A stretch of 64,000 bases of DNA from CAVTLG01 sp963735495. GTDB lineage: Bacteria > Chloroflexota > Ktedonobacteria > Ktedonobacterales > Ktedonobacteraceae. Positions 34,550 through 43,797 of this stretch are shown piece by piece (positions within the stretch are counted from its first letter, which is position 1; each line of letters starts with the position of its first letter). Under the pieces are notes generated by a model. It was not told the DNA's origin. It ran no database searches and saw only the letters and a program-made list of their open reading frames with translations. The stretch lies in NCBI GenBank assembly GCA_963735495.1, contig CAVTLG010000002.1, forward strand, positions 744,001 to 808,000, in the 5' to 3' direction. A program made the translations under genes and the position numbers.

Positions 34550-35383
34550 CTCTGAGTAGTGGCGGAATGAGGTTTCCAGCAGTAAGCATCGAGAGTACAG
34601 TAGGGAGTAAAGCCGAGACGGCGGTAGACAGGTTCGCCCATTGGGGAGGCCTGTAGCACAGCGATACGGTACCCCATTGCGCGGGCGTTGAGCAGGGGAG
34701 CCAAGGTGATGGCGGCACCAATTCCTTGTCGCCGGGCGGATGGGATAGTGCAAACTTCGCAGAGACCTGCTACGCGATGGTCGCCATATAAAGCGGAGGC
34801 AGCTACTGGCTCTCTATCGAGTTCGAGCGAGATAAAACGGGCCAATGGGGTGCTGACGTGGAGGCAGACTGGTCACAAGCTTGCTGTAACTGGCGAACGT
34901 GGACTCATCCAGTTCGAAGCCCAGACCAAAGGTGTAGAGCCAGTCTCGCATGGTTTCCTCGTCTTCTACGCACTCGATGGTGAGACCAACAGGTGTGGAG
35001 AGCGTCTCATTGATGTTCTGGAGGTCGATGGCCATGCCTACATCTTGCCACCCATGTGTGAATCCGTGAGTTTCGAGGCGCTGGACAAGATCTCGTGGGT
35101 AAGTCGATGGAGTGACCCACCAAATCATAGGCAACTGACGGGTTTGAAAGTAAGCCAGGGTGGCCCTGATGGCTGCGTCAGGGTCAGAGGTCGTGATGGA
35201 AGTGCGGATCACACCATTGTAGTAGCTAAGAGGGGTGCTGGTGGAGAGCCAGGTGAGTTCAAGTTCTTCATGAACGTTTCCCCCAAAGGCACGTACATAG
35301 GCAGAGGTGAAACCAATGAAGTTGTATTCGATGGCCGAAATGACAGCGAAAGGAGTGAAGTCTTGCAGGATGTGCTCTGCCAT
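34546..35383 (-). pseudogene. Frameshifted GNAT-family N-acetyltransferase
   Basis: The N-terminal frame runs from ATG 35383 (AAGGAG upstream) through a GNAT-like segment ending in LPPRQHPIGP. The acetyl-CoA-binding half is in another frame: VAGLCEVCTIPSARRQGIGA (the RRQGIG loop) and AVLQASPMGEPVYRRLGF. The frames meet near 34836; dropping one C of the GGCCCG there joins them as HPIG-RFISLELD. Each half alone is not a complete GNAT domain. Either a recent inactivation or a base-call error; otherwise the gene looks well conserved. Confidence 0.75.
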
Positions 35384-35453
35384 GGATTTCTCCTTATAGT
35401 CGGATCTAACTGGCTGCGTAGCGCGATCCAACGCTTCCCTTTTGTGAGCACTC

Positions 35454-35813
35454 TTACCCACCAGACCGCTTGACCTTGTATCCCAGAGCGGTCAATTTCG
35501 TCATCACCTTATCACAGTGATCGCCCTGGATCTCGATGCTCCTATCCTTGACAGTGCCGCCAGAGCCGCACAACTTCTTGAGCTGTTGTGCCAGTGTGGC
35601 CAGTTCCGCCTCGCTCCCCATCACCCCATCGATCACTGTCACGGTTTTTCCTCCCCGCTGTTTGCGGTCGCGCATCACACGCACAATCCCATCGCTTTTG
35701 CGCGTCGGTTGCGCAGATTGAGAGCAGCGGCAGTTTTTCAATGGCAACCCGCAAGTAGGACAGGTCGTCACGCGCCCGCTCTCTGTTGAATAAACCAGAC
35801 GATCTGGCTGCAT
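35454..35813 (-). CDS. yciH: SUI1/YciH-family translation initiation factor
   Basis: 119 residues from ATG 35813, with GAGGA eight bases upstream. The N-terminal CPTCGLPLKNCRC is a zinc-binding-like pair of Cys motifs. The SUI1 domain follows: GGKTVTVIDGVMG, LKKLCGSGGTVKD, IEIQGDHCDKVMTKLTALGY. This is the bacterial relative of eukaryotic eIF1; its role in bacteria is unclear. It lies 70 bases before the GNAT pseudogene start and may be transcribed with it. Confidence 0.93.
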   Translation of the reverse strand: MQPDRLVYSTESGRVTTCPTCGLPLKNCRCSQSAQPTRKSDGIVRVMRDRKQRGGKTVTVIDGVMGSEAELATLAQQLKKLCGSGGTVKDRSIEIQGDHCDKVMTKLTALGYKVKRSGG

Positions 35814-36456
35814 GTGGTCTTCCTCTCATCCTTCGATTGCAGTATTCTCTAGCGGACCATCCTCAAGCCACAGCCAGGCTACCCGCGCCTTGAGGCATAA
35901 CACAGAGAAAAGGTCAGGAGTCTTCGCATCAGATTACGCTCTGTATTGTATCATAAAGGTCAGGCTACACTGGTCACAAGCTCGCTTTGACATCTTAACA
36001 TGGTGGCAGAGGTTTCTCCTTGCTCAAAGCCCGCATTTTCACGACATTTGAGTTGAAACATTCTCTCTCGGGTAACACATGTACAATTCCTCACGGCTCG
36101 CTTGCTATTCGTCTGTGATATAATAAAAGTGTAAGTGATACCAGCTTCTCGACCGAGATGCGTATTTTTCAATGCCGAAGATGCGACTATTACTGTTCAG
36201 CGTTGAAATACTGGCGATTGCCTGATTGAGATTGTAACACCTTCTTTCTGTTACAATGGATACTCTCTAAATACCAGCGGAATGATAGCCGCTATTCACC
36301 GGAATGGATACTCCTCGACGTCAAGGATATGTGATCGTTCCTCTTCAGCGCTGAAATAAGAGCGTCTCCCCGCCAGAGACACTATCATCCATGCATGATG
36401 CAACATATGAACAGACCGTCATTATTGATATATAGCTTATGATAAGGAAAAATACA
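35814..36456. other. Gene-free stretch with hairpins
   Basis: No supported gene. It has a perfect 9-bp hairpin ATTGTAACA/TGTTACAAT (36231-36257), two copies of AATGGATACTC about 49 bases apart and two near-copies of TTCAGCG.TGAAAT about 150 bases apart. These are too few and irregular for a CRISPR array. Confidence 0.45.
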
Positions 36457-36684
36457 ATGTTTAAAAAAAAAGTAAAAGCAAACCTGGGCAACTACGTCAA
36501 GGCCCGAACAAAACAAGGCGAAGTGAAAGGTGTACTGGTCCGATTCAGAGGGAAGAAGGTGGTTGAGACCAGATCTGGCATGCAGGACATTCAGGAAGTC
36601 ACAGATGTTACTCCCACACAAAACCTCGGAGACGATACACTGCATTTCTTGAAGGCGGTTCGCCGCAGACACGATCTATCTTAA
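36457..36684 (+). CDS. Small basic protein of unknown function
   Basis: 75 residues from ATG 36457, with AAGGA nine bases upstream; an in-frame ATG six codons earlier lacks a site. Very basic start (MFKKKVKANLG), then a beta-like stretch YVKARTKQGEVKGVLVRFRG that suggests a small barrel fold such as KOW or LSm, without a firm match. It is followed by a perfect 18-bp hairpin. No function assigned. Confidence 0.55.
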   Translation: MFKKKVKANLGNYVKARTKQGEVKGVLVRFRGKKVVETRSGMQDIQEVTDVTPTQNLGDDTLHFLKAVRRRHDLS

Positions 36685-36700
36685 CCAGCAAAGCAACACG

Positions 36701-36746
36701 CAATACCCAGGATAGTTATTTATGCTGCTAACTATCCTGGGTATTG
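36701..36746. terminator. Perfect 18-bp hairpin after the small basic gene
   Basis: CAATACCCAGGATAGTTA (36701-36718) with its exact complement at 36729-36746 and a 10-base loop. No T run follows, so it may be a Rho-assisted stop, a transcript-end stabiliser or a small palindromic insertion. Confidence 0.55.
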
Positions 36747-36920
36747 TGCTACAATACAGATCCTTTTATCGTCATAAGAGGGTAGAAGACAAATTGACAG
36801 AGTATAGTAACTCTGTTATAAATGATTGTGCTTCAGTTATAAAATAGATATATGCAAATTAATAATCATAAGATATTACACCTCGCCCTACTGAAGGACT
36901 AGCAGAAGGAGTACAACGCG

Positions 36921-37689
36921 ATGCCAGATATTCGCTACGTTTGCCTATCAGACATGCACCTGGGAGCTGACAACAGCGTGCTTACGACCATCAAGCCGGG
37001 TAGCATCGAGATTGATACCTCACAGCCGAGCGCGGTTCTGAGTCAGCTCGTTCTCTGTCTGAGAGAGCTTATTGCACACAACACTGGCCCGGAAAAGCCT
37101 ACGCTGGTGCTCAACGGCGATATCCTCGAAATGGCTTTATGCGATACCAATAAGGCAGCGATGGTCTTTGAGCGCTTCATCGAACTCGTCTTCCCACCAA
37201 ACGGCGAGGCACTTTTTAACCAGCACATCCTCTATATCCCTGGCAACCATGACCACCACATCTGGGAAAGCGCCCGTGAGACCCAGTATACAGAGTTTCT
37301 CTCCACCATTCAGCCCGGCACTGAACTTGCGCCTCCCTGGCACACCACAAAAATGTTTACTTCCGACCTTGTACGTGAATACTTTTTAACCAGCTTGCTG
37401 CGACGCCATCCGCAGTTGCAGGATGCGACAGTCAATGTCGCCTATCTCAACTACGCCATCACAAGTGATGATAGACAGAAATGCATCATCTTCAGCCACG
37501 GCCACTATATCGAGTCCATCTATTCGCTGATGAGCACCCTCAACACCATGTTTTTCCCTGACCGCAAAAAACCACAGGTCGTATGGGAGTTGGAGGCAGA
37601 AAACTTTGCCTGGATCGACTTTTTCTGGTCATCTATGGGGCGCTCGGGCGATGCTGGCCAGAATATCGGTTTATTTTATGCAAAGTTGC
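36921..37689 (+). pseudogene. Calcineurin-like metallophosphoesterase, 5' part, cut by an ISL3 element
   Basis: The first 256 codons of an intact reading frame with the metal-ligand motifs of the family: LSDMHLG (DxH), LNGDILEM (GDx), IPGNHDHH (GNHD) and FSHGHY (GH). The frame enters the insertion at 37690 and stops inside it at 37739. The last motif, GHTH, lies in the 3' part beyond the element. Without it the active site is incomplete, so the gene is probably inactive in this copy. Confidence 0.88.
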
Positions 37690-39547
37690 GATTGTTACGC
37701 AACTTTGCTGATCGGCTATGTGGTATACTAGAGAGTTGAACATTTTTTCTTCCCACAAACGTTTTCGAGGACGACTATTCTCCTATGATCATTTTTCCCG
37801 ACCTTCCAGACGTCGAAGTGGAAGGGATAGAGGTTGCAGAAGAGATCACGCTGACCCTGCGTACGGTCTCTCCAACAGCGTTGTGTCCTTCCTGTGGAAC
37901 CGCATCATCCCGCATCCAGAGCCGCTATACACGAACGTTGCGCGATCTTCCCTCCGTCGGGCGTCCCATTCGCCTTGTCATGCAGGTGCGTCGTTTTTTC
38001 TGTAAGAAGAGGACTTGTGCGCAAAAAATCTTTGTCGAACGGCTCCCAGAACTCTGCTATCCACACGCTCAACGCACCAAGCGACTGCAAAAAGCGCTCT
38101 GTCAGCTAGGACTGACCACAGGGGGTCAAGCAGGGGCAGACCTGGGCAGCGAGTTGGGCATGAGTGGCAGTCGCGATACCATCTTGCGGCTGCTTCGCCA
38201 ATCGGAACAGCCTGCCCAACAAGAGCCACGTGTCATTGGTCTCGACGATTGGGCGTGGAAACGTAGGCAGCGTTATGGCACCCTGATCTGTGATCTAGAG
38301 CGAGGTCGGCCCATTGACGTCCTTGCCGACCGCACCGTGGAGACCGTCTCGGCTTGGTTAAAGAAGCATCCCTCCATTGACACCATCAGCCGCGATGGCT
38401 CCTCAGAGTATGCCTCAGCGATGAAGAAAGGCGCTCCCCAAGCCAGAGAAGTGAGCGATCGGTGGCATCTCGTGAAGAACCTAGCCGGATGTGTCTCGGT
38501 TCTGCTTACCTCCTGTCTTGCCGAGCTTCTTCGTGCAGAAACAGCGAAAGAGGCTAAAGAAGGGCGAGAGGAGCCATGCCCACACAAGCAACAGGGACAT
38601 CCAAGGACGAGAGCCGAAAGACAGGCGCAGCAGGCTCGTCAAGCCGAGCGCCAAGCTCGTTATCAGCAGATCACGGCTTTGTGCCAGCAAGGGATGAAGA
38701 GCGCTGAGATTGCTGCAGCGCTCGGCATGGCGGAGCGAACCGTTCGTCACTGGCTCAGTCAGAGAGGCATCCCCTATTCTGGTGCACGTAAACCTCGCTC
38801 CAGTCCCCTTGACCCGTACAAGACCTATCTCCTTGAGCGTTGGCACCAGGGTTGTCGGTCGGGAGCGCAATTGGAAAGAGAATTGAGGGCCAAAGGCTAC
38901 AAAGGGTCACAAAAGGCGATCTATCGCTGTTTGGCGAGCCTGGAGCTCTTTGTGAGTTCTCCTTCCAGGCGCTCTGGCGCACAAAGTCGGGAGGCGACCA
39001 AGAGCCAGCCCAATCCCCTCCTGGCTCTCTCTGCTTCCCAAGCCATCTGGCTCTTTTTCCGCAAAGAGAAAGATTTGAAAGCAAAGGAACAGGAGAACCT
39101 CCGGCTGTTAAGGCAGGCAAGCCCGGATTTAGAAACAGCCTATCAGCTGGTCAAAGAGTTTCTGCACATGGTGCGTGAGCTCACCGGAGAACGACTTGAG
39201 GAGTGGCTTGGCAACGTGGAAGCAAGTCATCTCCAAGCCTTCCAGCCCTTCGTGACCGGTGTGCAACAAGACAAAGATGCTGTTCTTGCAGGATTAACTT
39301 TGCCTTGGAGCAATGGACCTTTAGAGGGCAATGTAAACCGTTTAAAGCTCATTAAACGAAGTATGTATGGTCAAGCCGATCTCAATCTTCTCAAGCTTCG
39401 CGTGCTTCACCAGAGTCCGAAGAGTCTGGAAAGAAAGAAGAAGAAGCAAACACAACAGAAAGATCCTCTCGAAATATCTAGGGGAAGGAAAAAGAACACA
39501 AACTCTCAGGTTACCACACATGGGATCAGCAAAGTTGCGTAACAATC
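37690..39547 (+). mobile_element. ISL3-family insertion sequence
   Basis: 1858 bases. Terminal inverted repeats of 24 perfect bases beginning GATTGTTACGCAACTTTGCT at 37690-37713 and 39524-39547, with further partial pairing inward. Flanked by AAGTTGC on both sides (37683-37689 and 39548-39554), a 7-bp match; the family usually makes 8. Removing the element and one flank copy gives ...YAKLQDKPQ... in frame, restoring a 473-residue metallophosphoesterase. One transposase gene fills the element. Confidence 0.93.
37785..39542 (+). CDS. ISL3-family transposase
   Basis: 585 residues. An N-terminal zinc-binding domain (CPSCGTASS... then RRFFCKKRTCAQKIFVERLP) is followed by a helix-turn-helix region and the ISL3 DDE domain: IGLDDWAWKRRQRYGTLICD, VSAWLKKHPSIDTISRDGSS, REVSDRWHLVKNLAG and near the end WSNGPLEGNVNRLKLIKRSM with the Glu. 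A second helix-turn-helix (GMKSAEIAAALGMAERTVRH) sits in an insertion in the middle. All catalytic acidic residues seem present, so the element may be active. Confidence 0.95.
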   Translation: MIIFPDLPDVEVEGIEVAEEITLTLRTVSPTALCPSCGTASSRIQSRYTRTLRDLPSVGRPIRLVMQVRRFFCKKRTCAQKIFVERLPELCYPHAQRTKRLQKALCQLGLTTGGQAGADLGSELGMSGSRDTILRLLRQSEQPAQQEPRVIGLDDWAWKRRQRYGTLICDLERGRPIDVLADRTVETVSAWLKKHPSIDTISRDGSSEYASAMKKGAPQAREVSDRWHLVKNLAGCVSVLLTSCLAELLRAETAKEAKEGREEPCPHKQQGHPRTRAERQAQQARQAERQARYQQITALCQQGMKSAEIAAALGMAERTVRHWLSQRGIPYSGARKPRSSPLDPYKTYLLERWHQGCRSGAQLERELRAKGYKGSQKAIYRCLASLELFVSSPSRRSGAQSREATKSQPNPLLALSASQAIWLFFRKEKDLKAKEQENLRLLRQASPDLETAYQLVKEFLHMVRELTGERLEEWLGNVEASHLQAFQPFVTGVQQDKDAVLAGLTLPWSNGPLEGNVNRLKLIKRSMYGQADLNLLKLRVLHQSPKSLERKKKKQTQQKDPLEISRGRKKNTNSQVTTHGISKVA

Positions 39548-40207
39548 AAGTTGCAGGATAAGCCTCAACTTGAAAAGCTGTTTACAAACTTCATCACGAG
39601 CTGGGTGACACAGAGAAATCACTCAAAGTTGGTCGAAGAAATAGAGTTGAGGGGACTGGAATGGGCGCGAGACGCGATTTTCAGCAGAGTATCTCCTCTC
39701 GAAAAACACCGCATAGACCACATATTAAGCCCTGACGCCCAACGTGGACTACAGTGGTATATAGAAAGTCCATTACTCTCGCAGATACACATAGAAAATG
39801 GACCACATTTACCAGCAGATATGACCTTTCTCTTCGGCCATACGCACAAGCCTTTCCAGCAAGTAATGAACTTCGCTGGCTATCCCACAACGCTCAAAGT
39901 GTTCAACAGCGGAGGCTGGGTGGTAGATACCGTGCAGGTCTCACCACTTCACGGCGCAGCAGTCATCCTTATCGATGAAGCGCTCAATGCACTGACCGTG
40001 CGCATGTACAACCAGGCCAGCAATCCAGCAGAATACGCGGTCCATGTCGAGGCTCTCACGCACGCACAAGGAACAGGCAGCGCCTTCTATGATCATATCA
40101 ATGCCCAGGTGAATAACGCCAAAGATCCCTGGAAAGCTTTTTCGGCAGCGGCAGCCGAAGCAGTACGCATCCACGCTCAGGTTTTGCAGACCAAGATTAA
40201 TTTGTAA
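39548..40207 (+). pseudogene. Calcineurin-like metallophosphoesterase, 3' part
   Basis: The rest of the gene interrupted at 37690. It is in frame with the 5' part when the element is removed and carries the last metal-binding motif, FLFGHTHKPF. A TTG at 39551 could start a 218-residue fragment but has no ribosome-binding site. The stop is 12 bases from the convergent P450 stop. No decay is visible apart from the insertion, which suggests the event is recent. Confidence 0.87.
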
Positions 40208-40218
40208 GGAGCAGACAG

Positions 40219-41709
40219 CTATTTAAGTCCCAACAAGCCCAGCAGTACAGGTCTACAACCTTTGCGCTCAGCGCCGTCCAGCAGTGTTGTGTCCGGGACC
40301 TTGATCATCTGCCTCCGCTGCTCGCCGGAAGTGCCAGACGCCGTTGGGATCAATTGCACGCGCAAGTTCTGTTTAGGGCGCAGCGTAATCGCCGGATTGA
40401 GGCCGGGCTTATAGCCGGAGAACGTCTGCGGTATGTAGCGCTGGAGCAGCATGGCGAGAATAAGTTTAGCCTCCATCTGCGCCAGCGGCATACCAATACA
40501 CATGCGCGGTCCACCGCCAAAGGGAAAGTACGCGCCGGGTGGAACCTGCTGCCCCTGCGCGGGGTCCCAGCGCTCCGGTCGGAACACATCAGGATCGCCC
40601 CAGATCTCCGGTAGACGATGTATTACCCATTGACTCAACATCGTGAGCGTACCCACAGGCAGCCTTACACCATCGAGTTCAAACTCCTCGGCCACGAAAC
40701 GCAACTGCATCCACGCGGGCGGATAGAGGCGCATCGACTCGTTCAAAACCCAATCAGTATAGGTAAGTTTGCCAAGATCCTCCAGCGTGGGCGTACGTCC
40801 ATCAAGCACCGTACGGATCTCGTCCAGCAGCTTCTCACGGATGTCGGGATGTTCCGCGAGCAGATAGCACGTCCACACCAGGGAGATGGCCGTCGTTTCA
40901 TGTCCGGCGGCGATGAAGGTCAGGATATGGTCGTGAATTTGTTTATCCGTCAGTTTCGTTGCCTGCTCATCGCCACTTTGCGCGGACATGAGCATCGCGA
41001 GGACATCGTCGTGCTCGCTCTGATCGTCACGACGTTGCGCTATCAGCGTATAGATGAGTATATTTAGCTGGCGCATAGCCGCCATACGCTTGCCATAGCC
41101 AGTGATCGGATTATCAATGCGGATATTCAGCAGATCTTCGGCGGTGCTCGTAGAGCTGCCAATCATACCATTAAAGGCTCCGCTGAGCGCCTGGAGCTGG
41201 TTCGACAGATCGATACTGAAGAGACACTTACTGATGATGCGCAGCGTTAATTGTTGCATTGCCTGTGACAGATCGACGGTATCGCCGGCATGCCATGTCT
41301 GCAAAAGCTCTGCCGTATATTGCTCGATAATCGTAGCATAGCCCTCGACGCGTTTCTTATGAAAAGCCGGTTGGACTGCACGGCGCTGCTGGCGATGCTT
41401 TTCGCCATCAATCGTCAATAATCCCTCGTTGGCAACGCTTTCATCACCATCCTGGACCGCGCTCCGATTTGAAAAAGCGCGCGGGTGCTCTATGAGCAGA
41501 TAACGTACATGTTCCGGTCGAAACAGCAATACTACGGGCATTTTTCCCATGTGGATGGTTGCCATGTTGCCATAAGTACGCTGCAATTGCTGGATATAGC
41601 CGAGCGGGTCCTGCCGCATTGAGAGCAGATTGCCGATGTAGGGCAACTTTCTCGGACCAGGAGGAAGCGCAGTTTGTGTTATTTGTGGATCTTCAGCGGT
41701 TGTTGTCAT
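40219..41709 (-). CDS. Cytochrome P450 monooxygenase
   Basis: 496 residues. I-helix AAGHETTA (267-274) with the oxygen-activating Thr, ExxR at 324-327 in ESMRLYPPAW, PERF-like FRPERWDP, and haem motif FGGGPRMCIG with the Cys ligand at 404. N-terminal ALPPGPRKLPYIGNLL lacks a membrane anchor, so it is soluble. Closest in look to CYP102-type and related bacterial P450s. About 40 C-terminal residues after LRVQLIP are extra. No ferredoxin or reductase is fused; the partner is unknown. Confidence 0.95.
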   Translation of the reverse strand: MTTTAEDPQITQTALPPGPRKLPYIGNLLSMRQDPLGYIQQLQRTYGNMATIHMGKMPVVLLFRPEHVRYLLIEHPRAFSNRSAVQDGDESVANEGLLTIDGEKHRQQRRAVQPAFHKKRVEGYATIIEQYTAELLQTWHAGDTVDLSQAMQQLTLRIISKCLFSIDLSNQLQALSGAFNGMIGSSTSTAEDLLNIRIDNPITGYGKRMAAMRQLNILIYTLIAQRRDDQSEHDDVLAMLMSAQSGDEQATKLTDKQIHDHILTFIAAGHETTAISLVWTCYLLAEHPDIREKLLDEIRTVLDGRTPTLEDLGKLTYTDWVLNESMRLYPPAWMQLRFVAEEFELDGVRLPVGTLTMLSQWVIHRLPEIWGDPDVFRPERWDPAQGQQVPPGAYFPFGGGPRMCIGMPLAQMEAKLILAMLLQRYIPQTFSGYKPGLNPAITLRPKQNLRVQLIPTASGTSGEQRRQMIKVPDTTLLDGAERKGCRPVLLGLLGLK

Positions 41710-41850
41710 AGTTTTTCCGTCTCTCTTCGGATACTCTGTTCACACACTCTCTATTTGTATGATAGAACAGATAAGCTAGCAAAACAACCATTCCGACTGC
41801 AGATTTAAACATGCACATTTTCTCCATAACGCTTCAGGTCCGGTGCTACC

Positions 41851-41993
41851 TCGCGTAGGGGCCGAGCGAAGACCTTTTTTGGCGGCAGGTCGACGGCGTT
41901 AAAACGGAAAAAAAAGGTCTTTGCGTCCCTGGCGGCGGCCCATCCCTGGTTGTAGCCCAACCCGGACAACCGCAAGGGATTGTCCCTACGCGA
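41851..41993. repeat. Palindromic element overlapping the end of cydC
   Basis: Outer arms TCGCGTAGGG (41851-41860) and CCCTACGCGA (41984-41993); inner arms AAGACCTTTTTT (41869-41880) and AAAAAAGGTCTT (41910-41921). The right outer arm holds the TAG stop and last two codons of cydC. It lies between cydC and the P450 gene and looks like an inserted repeat that also may end transcription. Confidence 0.65.
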
Positions 41994-43797
41994 AAGGCTC
42001 ATACTCGACGTGCGTAGTTACTTTTCTCTGCTCTACTCCTGACATTTCTATTGTCGTAACACATTGCTGTTGCCACATATGCCAGTATATGCCCTCGGCC
42101 TGCAACAATTCATACTGTTTCCCACGTTCCACAATATAGCCCGCTTGCATTACCAGGATCTCATCGGCCATATCTAACTCTACCAACCGATGCGTGATCA
42201 TCAGTGTTGTACGTCCCTGGCAGAGCTTGCGCAACGCCTGCAATACAGTTCGTTCGCTAATAGCATCCAGGTTGACGGTCGGTTCATCCAGGATCAATAG
42301 TGGCGCATCTTTCAGGAACGCCCGCGCAAGGGCTACGCGCTGCCGCTCGCCTCCGCTCAAACGCAAACCCTGCTCACCCACCTGCGTATCATAGCCAGCC
42401 GGGAGAGTCCGCACAAAAGCATCCAATTGCGCTTGTGTGGCCGCCTGTACTATTTCTGCATCAGCAGCACCGGGTCGGGCTAACAGCAGATTCTCGCGAA
42501 TAGTTGTGTTGAAGAGATGCGTATCCTGCTCCACCACGCTGACCAGCTGATAGAGATCTTCCTGCCGATAGCTCTGTAACTCGTGGCCTCCCAACAGTAT
42601 GTGCCCTTCCTCGTAATCGCGAAAACGCAGCAATAGTTGAGCCAGGGTGGATTTACCAGAGCCACTGGGTCCAACGATAACGATGCATTGACCTTGAGAG
42701 AGGGTCAAGTTGATATCCTTTAGCACATATGCTTCTGCCGGAGCATAGCGAAAATGCAACTGCTGTACGGAAACAGTATAATCCTGCACGACTGGCGAGG
42801 GACTGACAGGATTGGTCACTGCTGGCTGCGCATCCACAATCTCGAACAACCGGCGCGCTGCCGCCAGGCTGGCACCCATCTGCTGAAATGCCGCAGGCAA
42901 TGGCAAGACGATCTCAAAACTGGCCAGCGTGGCTAATACAAGCAGCGCCAGCAAGAGACCATGCAGTTGTCCGGCACGCACCAGCGGAATTGCCACCAGC
43001 AACATCGTCCACATAGTCATGTTCATCAACAAATTGCTCAACGCGCCCTGCAATCCACTAATATGCGCCATCAGTATCTGTAGCACATTGAGCCTGCGAT
43101 TCAACTCCTCGATCCGTCTGGATTGTTGCTCTTCCTGCCCAAAGGCAACGAGATCGGCAATACCCTGGATGCTATCGACCAGTTGTGTATGCAGCTCAGC
43201 ACGCGTTGTGACCATGCGCTGACCGACGTTATTGCTCAGCAGATGCGCCATGAGCGGAACGCCTACACTGGAAAGCAGGAAAAACACCAGGAATGTAAGT
43301 GCAAATACACTGCCAAATGCCCCTAAAAAGAACCACATTACACCACCAACGATCACGGCAACGACTGGTGGAGCAATAATACGGATATAGAAATTCTGTA
43401 ACGTATCGATATCAGCAACGACGCAGCGCAGCAGATCCCCGCTACGTAGCATGCGCCCATGCTGAAATGCTTGCACGCGAGCTGGCATCAAAGGCTCCAG
43501 TGCCGCATAAAACCAGGTACGCAGGTTAGTAAGTAGGCGGAAGGTAGCTCGGTGTGAGACTAAACGCTCCAGGTAGCGGAAAACGCCGCGCGCGATGCCA
43601 AAGAAACGTACTCCGACCATAGCTATCCCTAGCGCCGCAACCGAAGGATGCAGAGCAGCCGCTGAGATCAGATAGGCAGCCGTCGCCATCAAGCCAACAC
43701 CGCTGAGTACCGTAATACTGCCTAGCAGCGCTGCCAGCAGCATCCACTGTTTGATTGGCGATGCCAGCTTTAGCAAACGTCCAAACGTGCTTTTCAT
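41986..43797 (-). CDS. cydC: Thiol reductant ABC exporter, CydC subunit
   Basis: 603 residues from ATG 43797, which overlaps the cydD stop as ATGA and has GAGGGGG upstream. N-terminal membrane domain with six helices, then the nucleotide-binding domain: Walker A GPSGSGKST, signature LRLSGGERQRVALARAFLKD, Walker B LLILDEPTVNLD and the switch His in MITHRLVELD. CydDC exports cysteine and glutathione and is needed to assemble cytochrome bd. Last gene of cydABDC. Its stop codon lies in a palindromic repeat. Confidence 0.93.
   Translation of the reverse strand: MKSTFGRLLKLASPIKQWMLLAALLGSITVLSGVGLMATAAYLISAAALHPSVAALGIAMVGVRFFGIARGVFRYLERLVSHRATFRLLTNLRTWFYAALEPLMPARVQAFQHGRMLRSGDLLRCVVADIDTLQNFYIRIIAPPVVAVIVGGVMWFFLGAFGSVFALTFLVFFLLSSVGVPLMAHLLSNNVGQRMVTTRAELHTQLVDSIQGIADLVAFGQEEQQSRRIEELNRRLNVLQILMAHISGLQGALSNLLMNMTMWTMLLVAIPLVRAGQLHGLLLALLVLATLASFEIVLPLPAAFQQMGASLAAARRLFEIVDAQPAVTNPVSPSPVVQDYTVSVQQLHFRYAPAEAYVLKDINLTLSQGQCIVIVGPSGSGKSTLAQLLLRFRDYEEGHILLGGHELQSYRQEDLYQLVSVVEQDTHLFNTTIRENLLLARPGAADAEIVQAATQAQLDAFVRTLPAGYDTQVGEQGLRLSGGERQRVALARAFLKDAPLLILDEPTVNLDAISERTVLQALRKLCQGRTTLMITHRLVELDMADEILVMQAGYIVERGKQYELLQAEGIYWHMWQQQCVTTIEMSGVEQRKVTTHVEYEPFA

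Noticed and set aside
36121..36438. Degenerate CRISPR repeats
   Set aside because: The short repeated words are only in two copies, unevenly spaced, and not of repeat length.
38481..39178. ORFs on both strands inside the transposase gene
   Set aside because: Shadow frames of the ISL3 transposase, which has full-length domain support.
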